A DNA stretch of 64,000 nt from Azospira restricta. GTDB lineage: Bacteria; Pseudomonadota; Gammaproteobacteria; Burkholderiales; Rhodocyclaceae. The position numbers and the translations under genes are program-made. How positions within the stretch are numbered: position 1 is the stretch's first letter; each line of letters starts with the position of its first letter. Under the pieces are notes generated by a model that did no database searches, had not been told where the DNA came from, and was given only the letters and a program-made list of their open reading frames with translations. The stretch is from contig NZ_CP064781.1 of the NCBI RefSeq assembly GCF_016858125.1, positions 372,001-436,000 on the forward strand, read 5' to 3'. Of this stretch, positions 1 to 8,774 are shown in pieces.

Positions 1-374
1 TCAGCAAGACCGTGACCGAGGCCGACATCCTGATGTTTGCCGGCGTGTCGACCGACATCAACCCGGCGCACCTCAACGAGGAGTACGCCAAGGACACGCA
101 GTTCGGCGGCCGCATCGCGCACGGCATGCTGTCGGCGAGCTTCATCTCGGCGGTGCTGGCGAACAAGCTGCCCGGGCCGGGCACGATCTACCTCGGGCAG
201 ACGCTGAAGTTCAAGGCGCCGGTGCGCATCGGCGATACGGTGACGGCGACGGTGACGGTGAAGGAGGTGGTGCCGGAGAAGAAGCGCTGCGTGCTCGACT
301 CGGTGTGCACGGTGAACGGCAAGACGGTGATCGAGGGCGAGTCGACGATGTATTGCACGTCGGCGAAGGACTGA
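1..374 (+). CDS. phaJ: MaoC-type (R)-specific enoyl-CoA hydratase, 5' end missing
   Basis: The reading frame is open to the left edge of the window, so the true start and probably the first 10-30 residues are missing. A GTG at position 12 is an in-frame internal codon. The visible part is the hydratase-2 (hot-dog) fold: the segment STDINPAHL carries the catalytic Asp and His, followed by FGGRIAHGML. This matches PhaJ-type hydratases, which hydrate trans-2-enoyl-CoA to (R)-3-hydroxyacyl-CoA and feed beta-oxidation intermediates to polyhydroxyalkanoate synthesis in the cytoplasm. It could equally be another MaoC dehydratase of short-chain acyl-CoA metabolism. It is convergent with rng, and a bidirectional terminator lies between them. 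Confidence 0.8.
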   Translation, partial: SKTVTEADILMFAGVSTDINPAHLNEEYAKDTQFGGRIAHGMLSASFISAVLANKLPGPGTIYLGQTLKFKAPVRIGDTVTATVTVKEVVPEKKRCVLDSVCTVNGKTVIEGESTMYCTSAKD

Positions 375-398
375 CCGGGACAGGTTCCGGACAATAGG

Positions 399-422
399 AA
401 ACGGGGCCACGGCCCCGTTTTT
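399..422. terminator. Bidirectional intrinsic terminator between phaJ and rng
   Basis: An inverted repeat AACGGGGCC/GGCCCCGTT with a 2-base centre is followed by a run of T on the + strand and flanked by A's on the left. It sits between two convergent stop codons (374 and 422), so it probably serves both genes. Confidence 0.8.
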
Positions 423-1888
423 CACATCAGCACGATGTCGTACTGCTCCTGCGAATAGCTCGGCTCGGCCTGCAGCGAGACCGGCTTCTCGATGAAGTCG
501 GAGAGCATCGCCAGTCCCTGCGACTCTTCGTCGAGGAACAGGTCGACCACCGCCGGCGCGGCAATCACGCGGTACTCGCGGGCGTTGAACTGGCGCGCCT
601 CGCGCAGGAGCTCGCGCAGGATCTCGTAGCAGACGGTGCGCGCGGTCTTCACCTCGCCGCGGCCGTCGCAGGTCGGGCACGGCTCGCACAGCACATGCGC
701 CAGCGATTCGCGCGTGCGCTTACGCGTCATCTCGACCAGGCCGAGTGCGGTGAAGCCGTTCACGGTCAGCCGCGTGTGGTCGCGGGCGAGCGCCTTGTTG
801 AACTCGGCGAGGACCGCCTCGCGGTGCTCGCCGCTGTCCATGTCGATGAAGTCGATGATGATGATGCCGCCGAGGTTCCTCAGCCGCAGCTGGCGCGCGA
901 TGGTCTGCGCCGCCTCGAGGTTGGTCTTGAAGATGGTGTCGTCGAAGTTGCGCACGCCGACGAAGCCGCCGGTGTTCACGTCGATCGTCGTCATCGCCTC
1001 GGTCTGGTCGATGATCAGGTAGCCGCCGGACTTCAGGTCGACGCGGCGGGCGAGCGCCTTCTGGATCTCGTCCTCGACGCCGAACAGGTCGAACAGCGGC
1101 CGCTCGCCGGTGTAGTGCTCGAGCAGCGGCCGCACCGCCGGCGTATAGACGTCGGCGAAGGCGGTCAGCTTCTGGAAGTTCTCGCGCGAGTCGATGACGA
1201 TGCGCGCCGTGTCCGGATTGACGAAGTCGCGCAGCACGCGCTGCGCGAGGTTCAGCTCCTGGTAGATCAGCGCCGGCGGCGCCGCGGTCCGCGCCTGCGT
1301 CTTCAGCTCGGCCCAGATCTTCCTGAGGTAGGCGATGTCGTTGGCGAGATCGGCTTCGGAGGCCCCCTCGGCCATCGTACGCACGATGAAGCCGCCCGGC
1401 TCGTCGGCCGGGACCAGCCGGTTCAGTTTCTCGCGCAGGGATTCGCGCTCGGCCTCGTCCTCGATCCGCTGCGAGACGCCGATGTGCTTCTCCTGCGGCA
1501 GGTAGACCAGCATGCGGCCGGCCACCGAGATCTGCGTCGACAGCCGCGCCCCCTTGGTCCCGATCGGGTCCTTGATTACCTGCACGAGCAGGCTCTGTCC
1601 TTCCGACAGCATGCGCTCGATCGGCCGCGGCGGTTCGCTGCTGCCGTGGCCGTTCGGCCGCGCCTCGAGGATGTCGGCGACGTGCAGGAAGGCAGTGCGC
1701 TCGAGGCCGACGTCGATGAACGCCGACTGCATGCCGGGCAGGATGCGCACCACCTTGCCCATGTAGACGTTGCCGACGAGGCCGCGCGAGCTGGTGCGTT
1801 CGATGTGCAGTTCCTGCGTGACGCCCTGGTGCATGACGGCGACGCGCGTTTCCTGCGGCGTGAAGTTGATCAGGATCTGTTCTGGCAT
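422..1888 (-). CDS. rng: Ribonuclease G
   Basis: A 488-residue protein of the RNase E/G family, the usual length of RNase G. It is a cytoplasmic endoribonuclease that matures the 5' end of 16S rRNA and turns over mRNA. The N-terminal S1 RNA-binding region spans about residues 35-125. The catalytic metal ligands are visible in TIDVNTGGF (Asp about 303) and in IIIIDFIDM (Asp about 346/349). The Zn-link CPTC (about 404-407) joins the two subunits. The start MPEQILINF at 1888 matches the family N-terminus; the frame continues upstream but that part is not conserved. In related bacteria rng directly follows maf; here three genes on the other strand lie between them. Confidence 0.95.
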   Translation of the reverse strand: MPEQILINFTPQETRVAVMHQGVTQELHIERTSSRGLVGNVYMGKVVRILPGMQSAFIDVGLERTAFLHVADILEARPNGHGSSEPPRPIERMLSEGQSLLVQVIKDPIGTKGARLSTQISVAGRMLVYLPQEKHIGVSQRIEDEAERESLREKLNRLVPADEPGGFIVRTMAEGASEADLANDIAYLRKIWAELKTQARTAAPPALIYQELNLAQRVLRDFVNPDTARIVIDSRENFQKLTAFADVYTPAVRPLLEHYTGERPLFDLFGVEDEIQKALARRVDLKSGGYLIIDQTEAMTTIDVNTGGFVGVRNFDDTIFKTNLEAAQTIARQLRLRNLGGIIIIDFIDMDSGEHREAVLAEFNKALARDHTRLTVNGFTALGLVEMTRKRTRESLAHVLCEPCPTCDGRGEVKTARTVCYEILRELLREARQFNAREYRVIAAPAVVDLFLDEESQGLAMLSDFIEKPVSLQAEPSYSQEQYDIVLM

Positions 1889-1925
1889 CGTGAAGTGCGG
1901 CGCCGGAGCCGGGCGGCGAGGCGCG

Positions 1926-1931
1926 TATAAT
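1926..1931 (+). promoter_or_regulatory. -10 box of the trhP promoter
   Basis: A perfect TATAAT lies 30 bp before the trhP start in the 73-bp gap between the divergent rng and trhP genes. No good -35 hexamer is visible at the usual distance, so activity is inferred from the -10 alone. Confidence 0.5.
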
Positions 1932-1961
1932 TTCGGGACCGCCCTCATTGTACCGCCCCGC

Positions 1962-3215
1962 ATGAAAACCCCCGAACTCCTCGCCCCTGCCGGCTCGCTG
2001 GCGATGCTGCGCACCGCCTTCGCCTTCGGCGCCGGCGCCGTCTATGCCGGCCAGCCGCGCTACAGCCTGCGCGCACGCAACAACGAATTCGGCGACCTGG
2101 AGACCTTCGCCGAGGCAGTGCGCGAAACCCACGCCGGCGGCCGGAAACTCTACGTCGTCAGCAACATCTACCCGCACAACGCCAAGGTGCGCACCTACCT
2201 CGACGACATGGCGCCGGTGATCGCCATGAACCCGGACGCGCTGATCATGGCCGACCCCGGCCTGATCATGCTGGTCCGCGAGCGCTGGCCGGAGATGCCG
2301 GTGCACCTGTCGGTGCAGTCGAACACCGTCAATTGGGCGGCGGTGAAGTTCTGGCAGACGATGGGCCTGTCCCGCGTGATCCTCTCCCGCGAGCTGTCGC
2401 TCGACGAGATTGCCGAGATCCGCCAGCAGTGCCCGGAGATGGAACTGGAGGTCTTCGTGCACGGCGCGCTGTGCATCGCCTACTCCGGCCGCTGCCTGCT
2501 CTCCGGCTACTTCAACCACCGCGACCCGAACCAGGGCACCTGCACCAACAGCTGCCGCTGGGACTACAAGGTGCAGCCGGCGAAGCCGGACGCCGGCGGC
2601 GACGTGTGGCTGATCGAGGAGAAGGAGCGCCCCGGCGAGCTGATGCCGATCGAGGAGGACGAGCACGGCACCTACATCATGAACTCGAAGGACCTGCGCG
2701 CGATCGAGCACGTGCAGAAGCTGGTCGCGATGGGCATCGACTCGCTGAAGATCGAGGGGCGCACCAAGTCGCCGTACTACGCGGCGCGTACCTGCCAGAC
2801 CTACCGCCAGGCGATTCACGATGCCGTCGCCGGCCGCCCGCTCGACCCGGCGCTGCTCGCCCAGCTCGAGGGCCTGGCCAACCGCGGCTACACCGACGGC
2901 TTCTACCAGCGCCACCACGACGCCGACTACCAGAACTACCTGCGCGGCCACTCGGAGTCGGCGAGGAGCCTCTACGTCGGCGACGTCGTCGCCTTCGACG
3001 CGGCGCGCGGCCTCGCCGAGATCGACGTGAAGAACCGCTTCGCGGTCGGCGACCGGCTCGAACTGGTGCACCCGGCGGGCAACGCCGAGCTCGCGCTCGC
3101 CCGGCTGGAGAAGGCCGACGGCACCGTCATCGACGTCGCCCCCGGCAACGGCCACCGCGTCTGGGCGCCGCTGCCGGCCGCCAGCGTCGGCGCCTTCGTC
3201 GCCCGCTTCGTCTGA
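1962..3215 (+). CDS. trhP: tRNA 5-hydroxyuridine synthesis protein TrhP (U32 family)
   Basis: A 417-residue U32 'peptidase' family protein of the YegQ type. TrhP acts in prephenate-dependent hydroxylation of U34 in tRNA, the first step to cmo5U/mcmo5U. The U32 signature reads [16 protein letters not shown] at about residues 163-178. The four cysteines expected to bind an Fe-S cluster are at about 171, 178, 194 and 198. The start at 1962 is the ATG directly before [11 protein letters not shown], the conserved family N-terminus. It is transcribed divergently from rng. Despite the old family name, no protease activity should be assumed. Confidence 0.9.
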   Translation: MKTPELLAPAGSLAMLRTAFAFGAGAVYAGQPRYSLRARNNEFGDLETFAEAVRETHAGGRKLYVVSNIYPHNAKVRTYLDDMAPVIAMNPDALIMADPGLIMLVRERWPEMPVHLSVQSNTVNWAAVKFWQTMGLSRVILSRELSLDEIAEIRQQCPEMELEVFVHGALCIAYSGRCLLSGYFNHRDPNQGTCTNSCRWDYKVQPAKPDAGGDVWLIEEKERPGELMPIEEDEHGTYIMNSKDLRAIEHVQKLVAMGIDSLKIEGRTKSPYYAARTCQTYRQAIHDAVAGRPLDPALLAQLEGLANRGYTDGFYQRHHDADYQNYLRGHSESARSLYVGDVVAFDAARGLAEIDVKNRFAVGDRLELVHPAGNAELALARLEKADGTVIDVAPGNGHRVWAPLPAASVGAFVARFV

Positions 3216-3217
3216 GA

Positions 3218-3265
3218 CGATGTGCGCCGCACATCACGAACAAGTCCCCTTCAGGGATGTCTGAG
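3218..3265. repeat. Two-hairpin intergenic repeat, copy 1
   Basis: Starts 2 bp after the trhP stop codon. It has a perfect inverted repeat GATGTGC-GCC-GCACATC, then a second short hairpin TCCCCTTCAGGGA, and ends in CTGAG. A second copy with the same architecture and most of the same bases starts 1 bp after another stop codon at 52404-52448. It looks like a REP/BIME-type dispersed element or a repeated terminator or mRNA-end structure. There is no T-tract. Confidence 0.7.
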
Positions 3266-3289
3266 TTTTCCCGCCCCGAGGAGCCGCCC

Positions 3290-3901
3290 ATGCTTCCGCT
3301 TCGCGTCTATGCCATCGACGGCATCGTGCCGGTGGTCGATCCGACCGCCTTCGTCCATCCCAGCGCCGTGCTGATCGGCGACGTGATCGTCGGCCCCGGC
3401 TGCTACGTCGGGCCGACCGCCTGCCTGCGCGGCGACTTCGGCCGGCTGATCCTCGAGCGCGGCGCCAACCTGCAGGACAGCTGCGTGATGCACGGCTTCC
3501 CCGGCACCGACACGGTGGTCGAGGAGGACGGCCACATCGGCCACGGCGCGGTGCTGCACGGCTGCCGCATCGGCCGCAACGCGCTGGTCGGCATGAACGC
3601 GGTGATCATGGACAACGCGGTGATCGGCGAATCGGCGATCGTCGCCGCCTGCGCGTTCGTCAAGGCCGGCATCGAGATTCCGCCGCGCATGCTCGCCGCC
3701 GGCATGCCGGCGAAGGTGGTCCGCGCGCTCACCGACGAGGAGATCGCGTGGAAGGTCGACGGCACGCGCACCTACCAGGACCTCGCCCGCCGCTCGCTGG
3801 CGACGATGCATGAAACGGCGCCGCTCGCGGCGGTCGAGCCCGGCCGCAAGCGCATCGAACTGCCGGACGTGGTGCCGCTGGTCGAGCTGAAGAAGCGCTG
3901 A
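3290..3901 (+). CDS. Gamma-carbonic-anhydrase/PaaY-like hexapeptide-repeat protein
   Basis: A 203-residue left-handed beta-helix protein of the PaaY/CaiE group. Repeated hexapeptide turns ([20 protein letters not shown], then [14 protein letters not shown]) run from about residue 15 to 140. Histidines in VMHGFPG and [11 protein letters not shown] occupy the zinc-ligand positions of gamma carbonic anhydrases. PaaY in phenylacetate catabolism is a thioesterase that detoxifies stalled CoA intermediates, but no paa genes are nearby, so the substrate is open. The ATG at 3290 has a GAGG Shine-Dalgarno sequence 7-10 bases upstream; an upstream in-frame ATG at 3257 lies inside the repeat and has no such site. 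Confidence 0.75.
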   Translation: MLPLRVYAIDGIVPVVDPTAFVHPSAVLIGDVIVGPGCYVGPTACLRGDFGRLILERGANLQDSCVMHGFPGTDTVVEEDGHIGHGAVLHGCRIGRNALVGMNAVIMDNAVIGESAIVAACAFVKAGIEIPPRMLAAGMPAKVVRALTDEEIAWKVDGTRTYQDLARRSLATMHETAPLAAVEPGRKRIELPDVVPLVELKKR

Positions 3902-3906
3902 GCCGC

Positions 3907-5016
3907 GTGCCGCACGTCTTCGTCGACATTTCGGCGCACGGCCTCGGCCACCTGGCGCAGACGGCGCCGGTGCTCGACGCGCTGGCCGCACGCAGCCCCA
4001 GCTTGCGGCTGACGATCCGCAGCGGCCTCGCCGAGGACCGCCTGCGCCTGCGCATCGCGCAGCCCTTCACCCATCTCCCGGCGAGCAGCGACGTCAGCTT
4101 CCTGATGCACGACGCGACGCGCGTCGACCGCGAGCGATCGGCCGCCGCCTACCGCGCGGCGCACGCCGACTGGCCGGCGCAGGTCGCGGCGGAAGCGGAC
4201 TTCCTCACCGCGCTCGCGCCCGACCTGGTGCTCGCCAACGTCTCCGCGCTGCCGCTCGCCGGTGCGCGCGCCGCCGGCATTCCGGCCGCCGCGCTGTGCT
4301 CGCTGAACTGGGCCGACCAGTTCGCCTTCCTGTTCGCCGGCGAGGACTGGGCGGCGAGCATCCACGCGCAGCTGCACGCCGCCTACGCCGGCGCCGAGGT
4401 CTTCCTGCGCTGCCTGCCGGCGACCGCGATGCCGACGCTGCCGCGGGTCGTCGACCTGCCGCCGATCGCCCGCGTCGGCCGCGCCGAGCACGCGGCGCTG
4501 GCCGCCGCGATCGGCGCCGGCGACGAGCGCCTGGTGCTGGTCGGCATGGGCGGCATCGGCTTCGACCTGCCGCTCGCGCAGTGGCCACAGACACCGGGTA
4601 TCCGCTGGCTGGTGCGCGGCGCGCCCGCCGGGCGACGCCCGGACGTCACCGACTACGGCGCGCTCGGCTGGCATTTCTCCGACCTGCTGGCGTCGGTCGA
4701 CGCGGTGGTGACCAAGCCCGGCTACGGCATGTTCGTCGAGGCGGCGGCGGCCGGCACGCCGCTGCTCTACCTGCGCCGCGACGACTGGCCGGAGCAGGAC
4801 GCGTTGATCGACTGGTTAGCGGCGGAGGCGGTCTGTGCCGAACTCGCCGCGGACGATTTCTCCAGCGGCGGTTTCGTGCGCCAGCTAGCCGCGCTGTGGC
4901 GGCAGCCGCGGCGCCGGGTCGCGGCAGACGGTGCCGCAGAGGCTGCCAGGCAGCTGCTCGCGCTGCTCGCCGACGACGGAGCGGCGCCGCGGGAAAAGTT
5001 CAGAGCGGGTAGTTGA
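3907..5016 (+). CDS. Predicted GT-B glycosyltransferase
   Basis: 369 residues starting at a GTG that follows the preceding stop by a few bases, so probably cotranscribed with the hexapeptide protein. The N-terminus VFVDISAHGLGHLAQTAPVL is a nucleotide-sugar GT-B first strand and glycine loop, as in the MurG/UDP-glycosyltransferase superfamily. The C-terminal half has the matching donor-site pattern (VTKPGYGMFVEAAAAGTPLL, about residues 275-295). There is no signal peptide or membrane segment, so the protein is cytoplasmic. Donor and acceptor are unknown. Its last 17 bases overlap the 3' end of maf on the opposite strand. Confidence 0.6.
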   Translation: MPHVFVDISAHGLGHLAQTAPVLDALAARSPSLRLTIRSGLAEDRLRLRIAQPFTHLPASSDVSFLMHDATRVDRERSAAAYRAAHADWPAQVAAEADFLTALAPDLVLANVSALPLAGARAAGIPAAALCSLNWADQFAFLFAGEDWAASIHAQLHAAYAGAEVFLRCLPATAMPTLPRVVDLPPIARVGRAEHAALAAAIGAGDERLVLVGMGGIGFDLPLAQWPQTPGIRWLVRGAPAGRRPDVTDYGALGWHFSDLLASVDAVVTKPGYGMFVEAAAAGTPLLYLRRDDWPEQDALIDWLAAEAVCAELAADDFSSGGFVRQLAALWRQPRRRVAADGAAEAARQLLALLADDGAAPREKFRAGS

Positions 5017-5617
5017 AGCGGCGCAGCAGCTGCGCCGTCTCGAACAGCGGCAGGCCCATGACGCCACTGTAGCTGCCGGCGATGTGCTCGACGAACATGC
5101 CGGCGCGGCCCTGGATGCCGTAGGCGCCGGCCTTGTCCATCGGCTCGCCGCTGGCCACGTAGCGGCGGATGTCAGCCGGATCGAGCGCGCCGAAGCGCAC
5201 CTCGCTGACCGACAGCACCGTTTCGACGCGCGCCTCGCAGCAGACGGTGACTGCGGTCAGCACGCGGTGCGTCCTGCCCGACAGGCGGCCGAGGATGCGC
5301 ATCGCGTCGGCGGCATCCAACGGCTTGCCGATGATCTCGTTGTCGAACTCCAGCGTCGTGTCGGCGGACAGCACCGGCTGCGGCCGCAGGTGCCGCCAGC
5401 CGACGCAGCGCCAGCCGTGCTCGGCCTTGGCGCGGGCGACGCGCTGCACGTAGGCGACCGGGTCCTCGCCGGGTTGCGGCGTCTCGTCGGTCTCGACATC
5501 GGCGCGGGTGCCGTCGCGGAACAGCAGCGTGTCGAACTGCACGCCGAGCTGGGTCAGCAGCTCGCGCCGGCGCGGGCTGCGCGACGCGAGGTGGATGCGG
5601 GGAGCGAGCAGGCTCAC
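5000..5617 (-). CDS. maf: Maf-family nucleotide pyrophosphatase
   Basis: 205 residues, typical for Maf. These cytoplasmic enzymes hydrolyse dTTP, UTP or modified NTPs to monophosphates and are regarded as house-cleaning enzymes linked to septum control. Visible motifs: SRSPRRRELL near the N-terminus, SADTTLEFDNEIIGKP (about 90-105), LSGRTHRV, and the C-terminal GAYGIQGRAGMFVEHIAGSY. It lies 7 bp after rlmH in the nadD-rsfS-rlmH-maf operon. Whether it is the YhdE (dTTP/UTP) or YceF (m7GTP) type is not certain; the sequence fits YhdE better. Confidence 0.92.
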   Translation of the reverse strand: MSLLAPRIHLASRSPRRRELLTQLGVQFDTLLFRDGTRADVETDETPQPGEDPVAYVQRVARAKAEHGWRCVGWRHLRPQPVLSADTTLEFDNEIIGKPLDAADAMRILGRLSGRTHRVLTAVTVCCEARVETVLSVSEVRFGALDPADIRRYVASGEPMDKAGAYGIQGRAGMFVEHIAGSYSGVMGLPLFETAQLLRRFNYPL

Positions 5618-5624
5618 GGACGAC

Positions 5625-6095
5625 TCATCCTTCGCGGTGGTACGGGTGGTTCCTGATCACGCTGGCCGCGCGGTAGAGCTGCTCGCACAGCACCAGCCGC
5701 GCCATCGCGTGCGGCAGCGTCAGGCTGGACAGGCGGATCATGTCGTCGGCGCGCGCCTTCAGCTCGGGGTCGAGGCCGTCAGCGCCGCCGATCAGGAAGG
5801 CGGTGTCGCCCCCTTCCCGCATCCAGCCCTCCAGGCGCTGCGCCAGCTGCTGCGTGGTCAGGTCCTGGCCGCGCTCGTCGAGCGCGACGACGCGCCCGCA
5901 GCCGGCGATCGCCGGCACGATGCGCACCTTCTCGGCGGCAGTCAGCTGTTCACGGGTCCTGCTGCCGCGCGGCTCGGGCTTGATCTCGACGACCGACAGC
6001 GGCAGTTCGCGCGGCATGCGCTTGATGTATTCGCTGCAGCCTGCCGCCACCCAGTCCGGCATCTTGTGGCCGACGGCGGCGATCACCAGCTTCAT
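5625..6095 (-). CDS. rlmH: 23S rRNA (pseudouridine-1915-N3)-methyltransferase
   Basis: 156 residues, the usual RlmH length. It is a SPOUT methyltransferase that uses SAM to methylate pseudouridine 1915 in helix 69 of 23S rRNA on assembled 70S ribosomes. The trefoil-knot SAM site is visible as [12 protein letters not shown] (about 100-112) and the C-terminal [17 protein letters not shown]. The start [15 protein letters not shown] is set by the family N-terminus and by a 4-base ATGA overlap with the rsfS stop codon, which indicates translational coupling. Confidence 0.95.
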   Translation of the reverse strand: MKLVIAAVGHKMPDWVAAGCSEYIKRMPRELPLSVVEIKPEPRGSRTREQLTAAEKVRIVPAIAGCGRVVALDERGQDLTTQQLAQRLEGWMREGGDTAFLIGGADGLDPELKARADDMIRLSSLTLPHAMARLVLCEQLYRAASVIRNHPYHREG

Positions 6096-6460
6096 GCAGC
6101 GGCGCCGTCTTCTTCGACGGCGAGCCGGCGCTTCGCCGGCCGCGCCGCCCACAGTTCCTCGAGGTTGTAGTGCGCACGGATCGCCGGCTGCATCACATGC
6201 ACGACGATGTCGCCCAAGTCCACCAGCACCCATTCGCCGTTGTCCTCGCCCTCGACCGAGAGCACCTCGCCGCCGGCCTCGGCGACCTTCTCCTGGACGT
6301 TGCGCGCGAGCGCCTTCACCTGGCGGTTGGAGTCGCCGCTGGCGATGACGATGCGATCGAACAGGGAGGTCAGCTTGGTGGTGTTGAGGACTTCGATGTC
6401 GCGCCCCTTGATGTCTTCGAGGGCGGATACAACCAGTTTCTGCAGCTTTCTAAGGTCCAT
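6092..6460 (-). CDS. rsfS: Ribosome silencing factor
   Basis: 122 residues of the Iojap/RsfS family. It binds ribosomal protein uL14 and blocks subunit joining when nutrients are low. The conserved core reads [21 protein letters not shown] followed by [10 protein letters not shown]. The ATG at 6460 ([10 protein letters not shown]) matches the family start; an in-frame TTG 30 bases upstream would lengthen the overlap with nadD and is less likely. It overlaps nadD by 11 bases upstream and rlmH by 4 bases downstream, so it belongs to one tight operon. Confidence 0.95.
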   Translation of the reverse strand: MDLRKLQKLVVSALEDIKGRDIEVLNTTKLTSLFDRIVIASGDSNRQVKALARNVQEKVAEAGGEVLSVEGEDNGEWVLVDLGDIVVHVMQPAIRAHYNLEELWAARPAKRRLAVEEDGAAA

Positions 6461-7124
6461 CGTGGCGTCGGTAGAGGTGGTGAAGTTCAATATAGTCGAT
6501 AACCGGCTGCGGCAGCAAATAGCGGGCGCTGCGGCCCTGCGCCAGCAATTCGCGGACCTGCGTCGCGGACACGGCGAGCGGCGTCATCGCGAAGCCGAGC
6601 ACGCGCCCGGCCGGCGCCGCGGCGAGCGCGGCGGGATCGTCGCCGGGCACGCTGCGCGCCAGGTGTTCGTCGCGCAACGCGGCGGGCAGCGTCGACGCGT
6701 GTGCGGCGAGGCCGGCGCGGTGCGCAACGGCGACGTGCGCCAGCGCGAAGATCTCCCGCCAGCGGTGCCAGCCGGCGAGCCCGGCGTAGGCGTCGGCGCC
6801 GAGCAGCAGCACCAGCGGCTGCGCCGGACCGAGCTCGCCGCGCAGCCGCTCGAGCGTCGGCACGGTGTAGCTCGCCTCGCCGCTCTCCGCTTCCGCCGGG
6901 TCAAGCACGAAGCGCGGGTTGCCGGCGATCGCCAGCTCGACCAGGCGCAGGCGGTGCGCGGCGTCGACCCGCGGCGCCTCGCGGTGGCGCGGCTGGCCGG
7001 CGGGGATCCAGCGCACGCAGGCGAGACCGAGCGCGTCGGCGGCCTCCTCGGCCAGCCGCAGATGGCCGACATGCACCGGGTCGAAGGTGCCGCCGAAGAC
7101 GCCGAGCGGCGACAGTTCAGGCAT
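6450..7124 (-). CDS. nadD: Nicotinate-nucleotide adenylyltransferase
   Basis: 224 residues. It transfers AMP from ATP to nicotinate mononucleotide, the penultimate step of NAD synthesis in the cytoplasm. The nucleotidyltransferase signature GTFDPVHVGHL is at residues 11-21, and the second motif SATQVR near the C-terminus corresponds to the ISSTxIR loop. The ATG at 7124 overlaps the end of the preceding membrane-protein gene by 8 bases. It is followed by rsfS, a very common arrangement. Confidence 0.95.
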   Translation of the reverse strand: MPELSPLGVFGGTFDPVHVGHLRLAEEAADALGLACVRWIPAGQPRHREAPRVDAAHRLRLVELAIAGNPRFVLDPAEAESGEASYTVPTLERLRGELGPAQPLVLLLGADAYAGLAGWHRWREIFALAHVAVAHRAGLAAHASTLPAALRDEHLARSVPGDDPAALAAAPAGRVLGFAMTPLAVSATQVRELLAQGRSARYLLPQPVIDYIELHHLYRRHDGP

Positions 7125-7929
7125 CAGCGGGCGGCTCGTCCGGCAGCGGCGCCGGCTCGGCGGCGTCGCTGGTCGTGAACACGTCGCGGTAGGTGACGTA
7201 GAAGCTGGCGATCACCGTCGGCGCCAGGATCAGCAGCAGCGGCACGATCGCCAGCGAGGTGATGAAGCCGGCCGCCTCCGGCGCCGCCGCGACGAACAGC
7301 CCGAGCACGATCCCCGGCAGCACGCCGCCGAAGACCAGCACGCAGGCGCCGTAGGCGAGGAAGGGCTTCCAGTTGCGGACGCAGGCGACGAAGCTGAAGA
7401 ACAGCGCCTTGCCGGCGTCGAAGCCGTGCCATGCGACCAGCACCGGCGCGTACCACCAGGCCATGATCACCGGCATCATCAGGATCAGCGCGATCTGGGC
7501 GGCGGCGATGAAGCCACCGCCGGCAATGTCCTCCTCGCTCGGCTTGTAGCTGCCGATCATGCTCTGCATGAACAGGCCGCCGTCGGCGAGCGACGACGCG
7601 GCGAGCACGAACAGCGTCGCCGCCAGGTAGAGCGCGCCGAGCACGTAGAGCGTCTTCTTCTGCAGCCTGAAGCCGGAGAAGAGCACCGGGAAGAGCAGCG
7701 CGCGGCCCTGGTCGACGTCGCGGCAGGCATTCATCAGGCCGACCGAGAAGGCCGGGATGGTCAGCGTCGCGAGCACCGGCCCGACCATCGGCAGCGAATT
7801 GACGAAGGCGATCAGCAGCCAGTAGCCGAGGATGATCATCGTCAGCTGTGCCGGGTTCTTGCGGAACAGCGCGAAGCCGGCGCCGAGCCAGCTCCAGCCC
7901 TGCCGTGCGGTGAGCCTGCGCGCCTGCAT
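7117..7929 (-). CDS. BPSS1780-family polytopic membrane protein
   Basis: 270 residues with about six hydrophobic segments (for example around residues 30-55, 90-110, 145-165, 190-215 and 225-245) and a short polar N-terminus ending in a conserved-looking WLGAGFALFRKNP. This fits the BPSS1780-like integral membrane family common in Betaproteobacteria, whose function is not known. A neighbouring gene (7980-8726) encodes a paralogue, so a tandem duplication is likely. It is translationally coupled to nadD by an 8-base overlap. Confidence 0.7.
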   Translation of the reverse strand: MQARRLTARQGWSWLGAGFALFRKNPAQLTMIILGYWLLIAFVNSLPMVGPVLATLTIPAFSVGLMNACRDVDQGRALLFPVLFSGFRLQKKTLYVLGALYLAATLFVLAASSLADGGLFMQSMIGSYKPSEEDIAGGGFIAAAQIALILMMPVIMAWWYAPVLVAWHGFDAGKALFFSFVACVRNWKPFLAYGACVLVFGGVLPGIVLGLFVAAAPEAAGFITSLAIVPLLLILAPTVIASFYVTYRDVFTTSDAAEPAPLPDEPPADA

Positions 7930-7979
7930 CTCAGCAGGTCTCCGCGCGGCGGAAGGAAGGGGGAGCGAAGCGGATCATG

Positions 7980-8726
7980 TCAGCCAAGAAAGATGTCCTT
8001 GTGCGAAGCGTGCAGCGCCCCGATCAGCACCGGGATCAGCACGAAAAAACCGAGCCCCAGCGGCAGCGCCGCGAAGAACGCGAGCACCAGCGCGAGCAGG
8101 GCGAAGACGATCATCGCCAGCCAGTTCTTCAGGCTCGCCGCGAAGCTCGCCTGCAGCGCGGCAAGCGGCGCCATGCCGTTGAAGTAGATCAGCGCCGGCG
8201 CGAACCACGTCGCCAGCAGCAGCGGGATGCCGAGCAGCAGCTTGAGGACGAAGGCAATGAAGAAGCCGGCCATGCCGATGCCCATCCCCATGCCCGGCTG
8301 CCCGGCGATGCCGGCGAGCACCCCGCCGGCGACGCCGCCGCCGGCGACGACCGCCACCACGAGCAGGATCAGCGCCCAGCCGGCCATCAGCAGCAGGCCG
8401 AGCATCACCAGCGGACCGCTGTTGCGCTGGAAGCCGGCGAGGAAATCGGCGAGTTCGAAGCGCCCCTCGTCGCCGAGGCGCTGCACCGCGTGCAGCAGGC
8501 CGGCGAGCAGCGCCGGCAGCAGCAGCACGGCGACCAGGCTGCCGATCAGCGGTACGATCTGCAGCGCGAAGAAGACGACCAGCAGCAGCACGCTCATCGC
8601 CAGCCACTGCCCGGGGTCGGCGGCGAACACCGCCCAGCCCTGGCGCAGCCACTGGAAGGGCGCGTCCGGCGGCACCACCCGCGGTTCGCCGGAGAAGGCG
8701 ACGGGGGAGAGCGGAAACGGAGTCAT
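7980..8726 (-). CDS. BPSS1780-family polytopic membrane protein, paralogue
   Basis: 248 residues, inner-membrane protein with about six hydrophobic segments. The segment FQWLRQGWAVFAADPGQW near the N-terminus parallels GWSWLGAGFALFRKNPAQL in the next gene, and the C-terminus (IGALHASHKDIF) resembles that protein's end (FYVTYRDVF). The two are therefore tandem paralogues separated by 50 bp. A glycine/methionine-rich loop (QPGMGMGIGMAGF) sits in the middle. No function can be assigned from sequence. Confidence 0.7.
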   Translation of the reverse strand: MTPFPLSPVAFSGEPRVVPPDAPFQWLRQGWAVFAADPGQWLAMSVLLLVVFFALQIVPLIGSLVAVLLLPALLAGLLHAVQRLGDEGRFELADFLAGFQRNSGPLVMLGLLLMAGWALILLVVAVVAGGGVAGGVLAGIAGQPGMGMGIGMAGFFIAFVLKLLLGIPLLLATWFAPALIYFNGMAPLAALQASFAASLKNWLAMIVFALLALVLAFFAALPLGLGFFVLIPVLIGALHASHKDIFLG

Positions 8727-8774
8727 GGCCGGGTCTCGTGTGGGAACGGGGAAATGCTAGCCGCGCCCCCGCCC

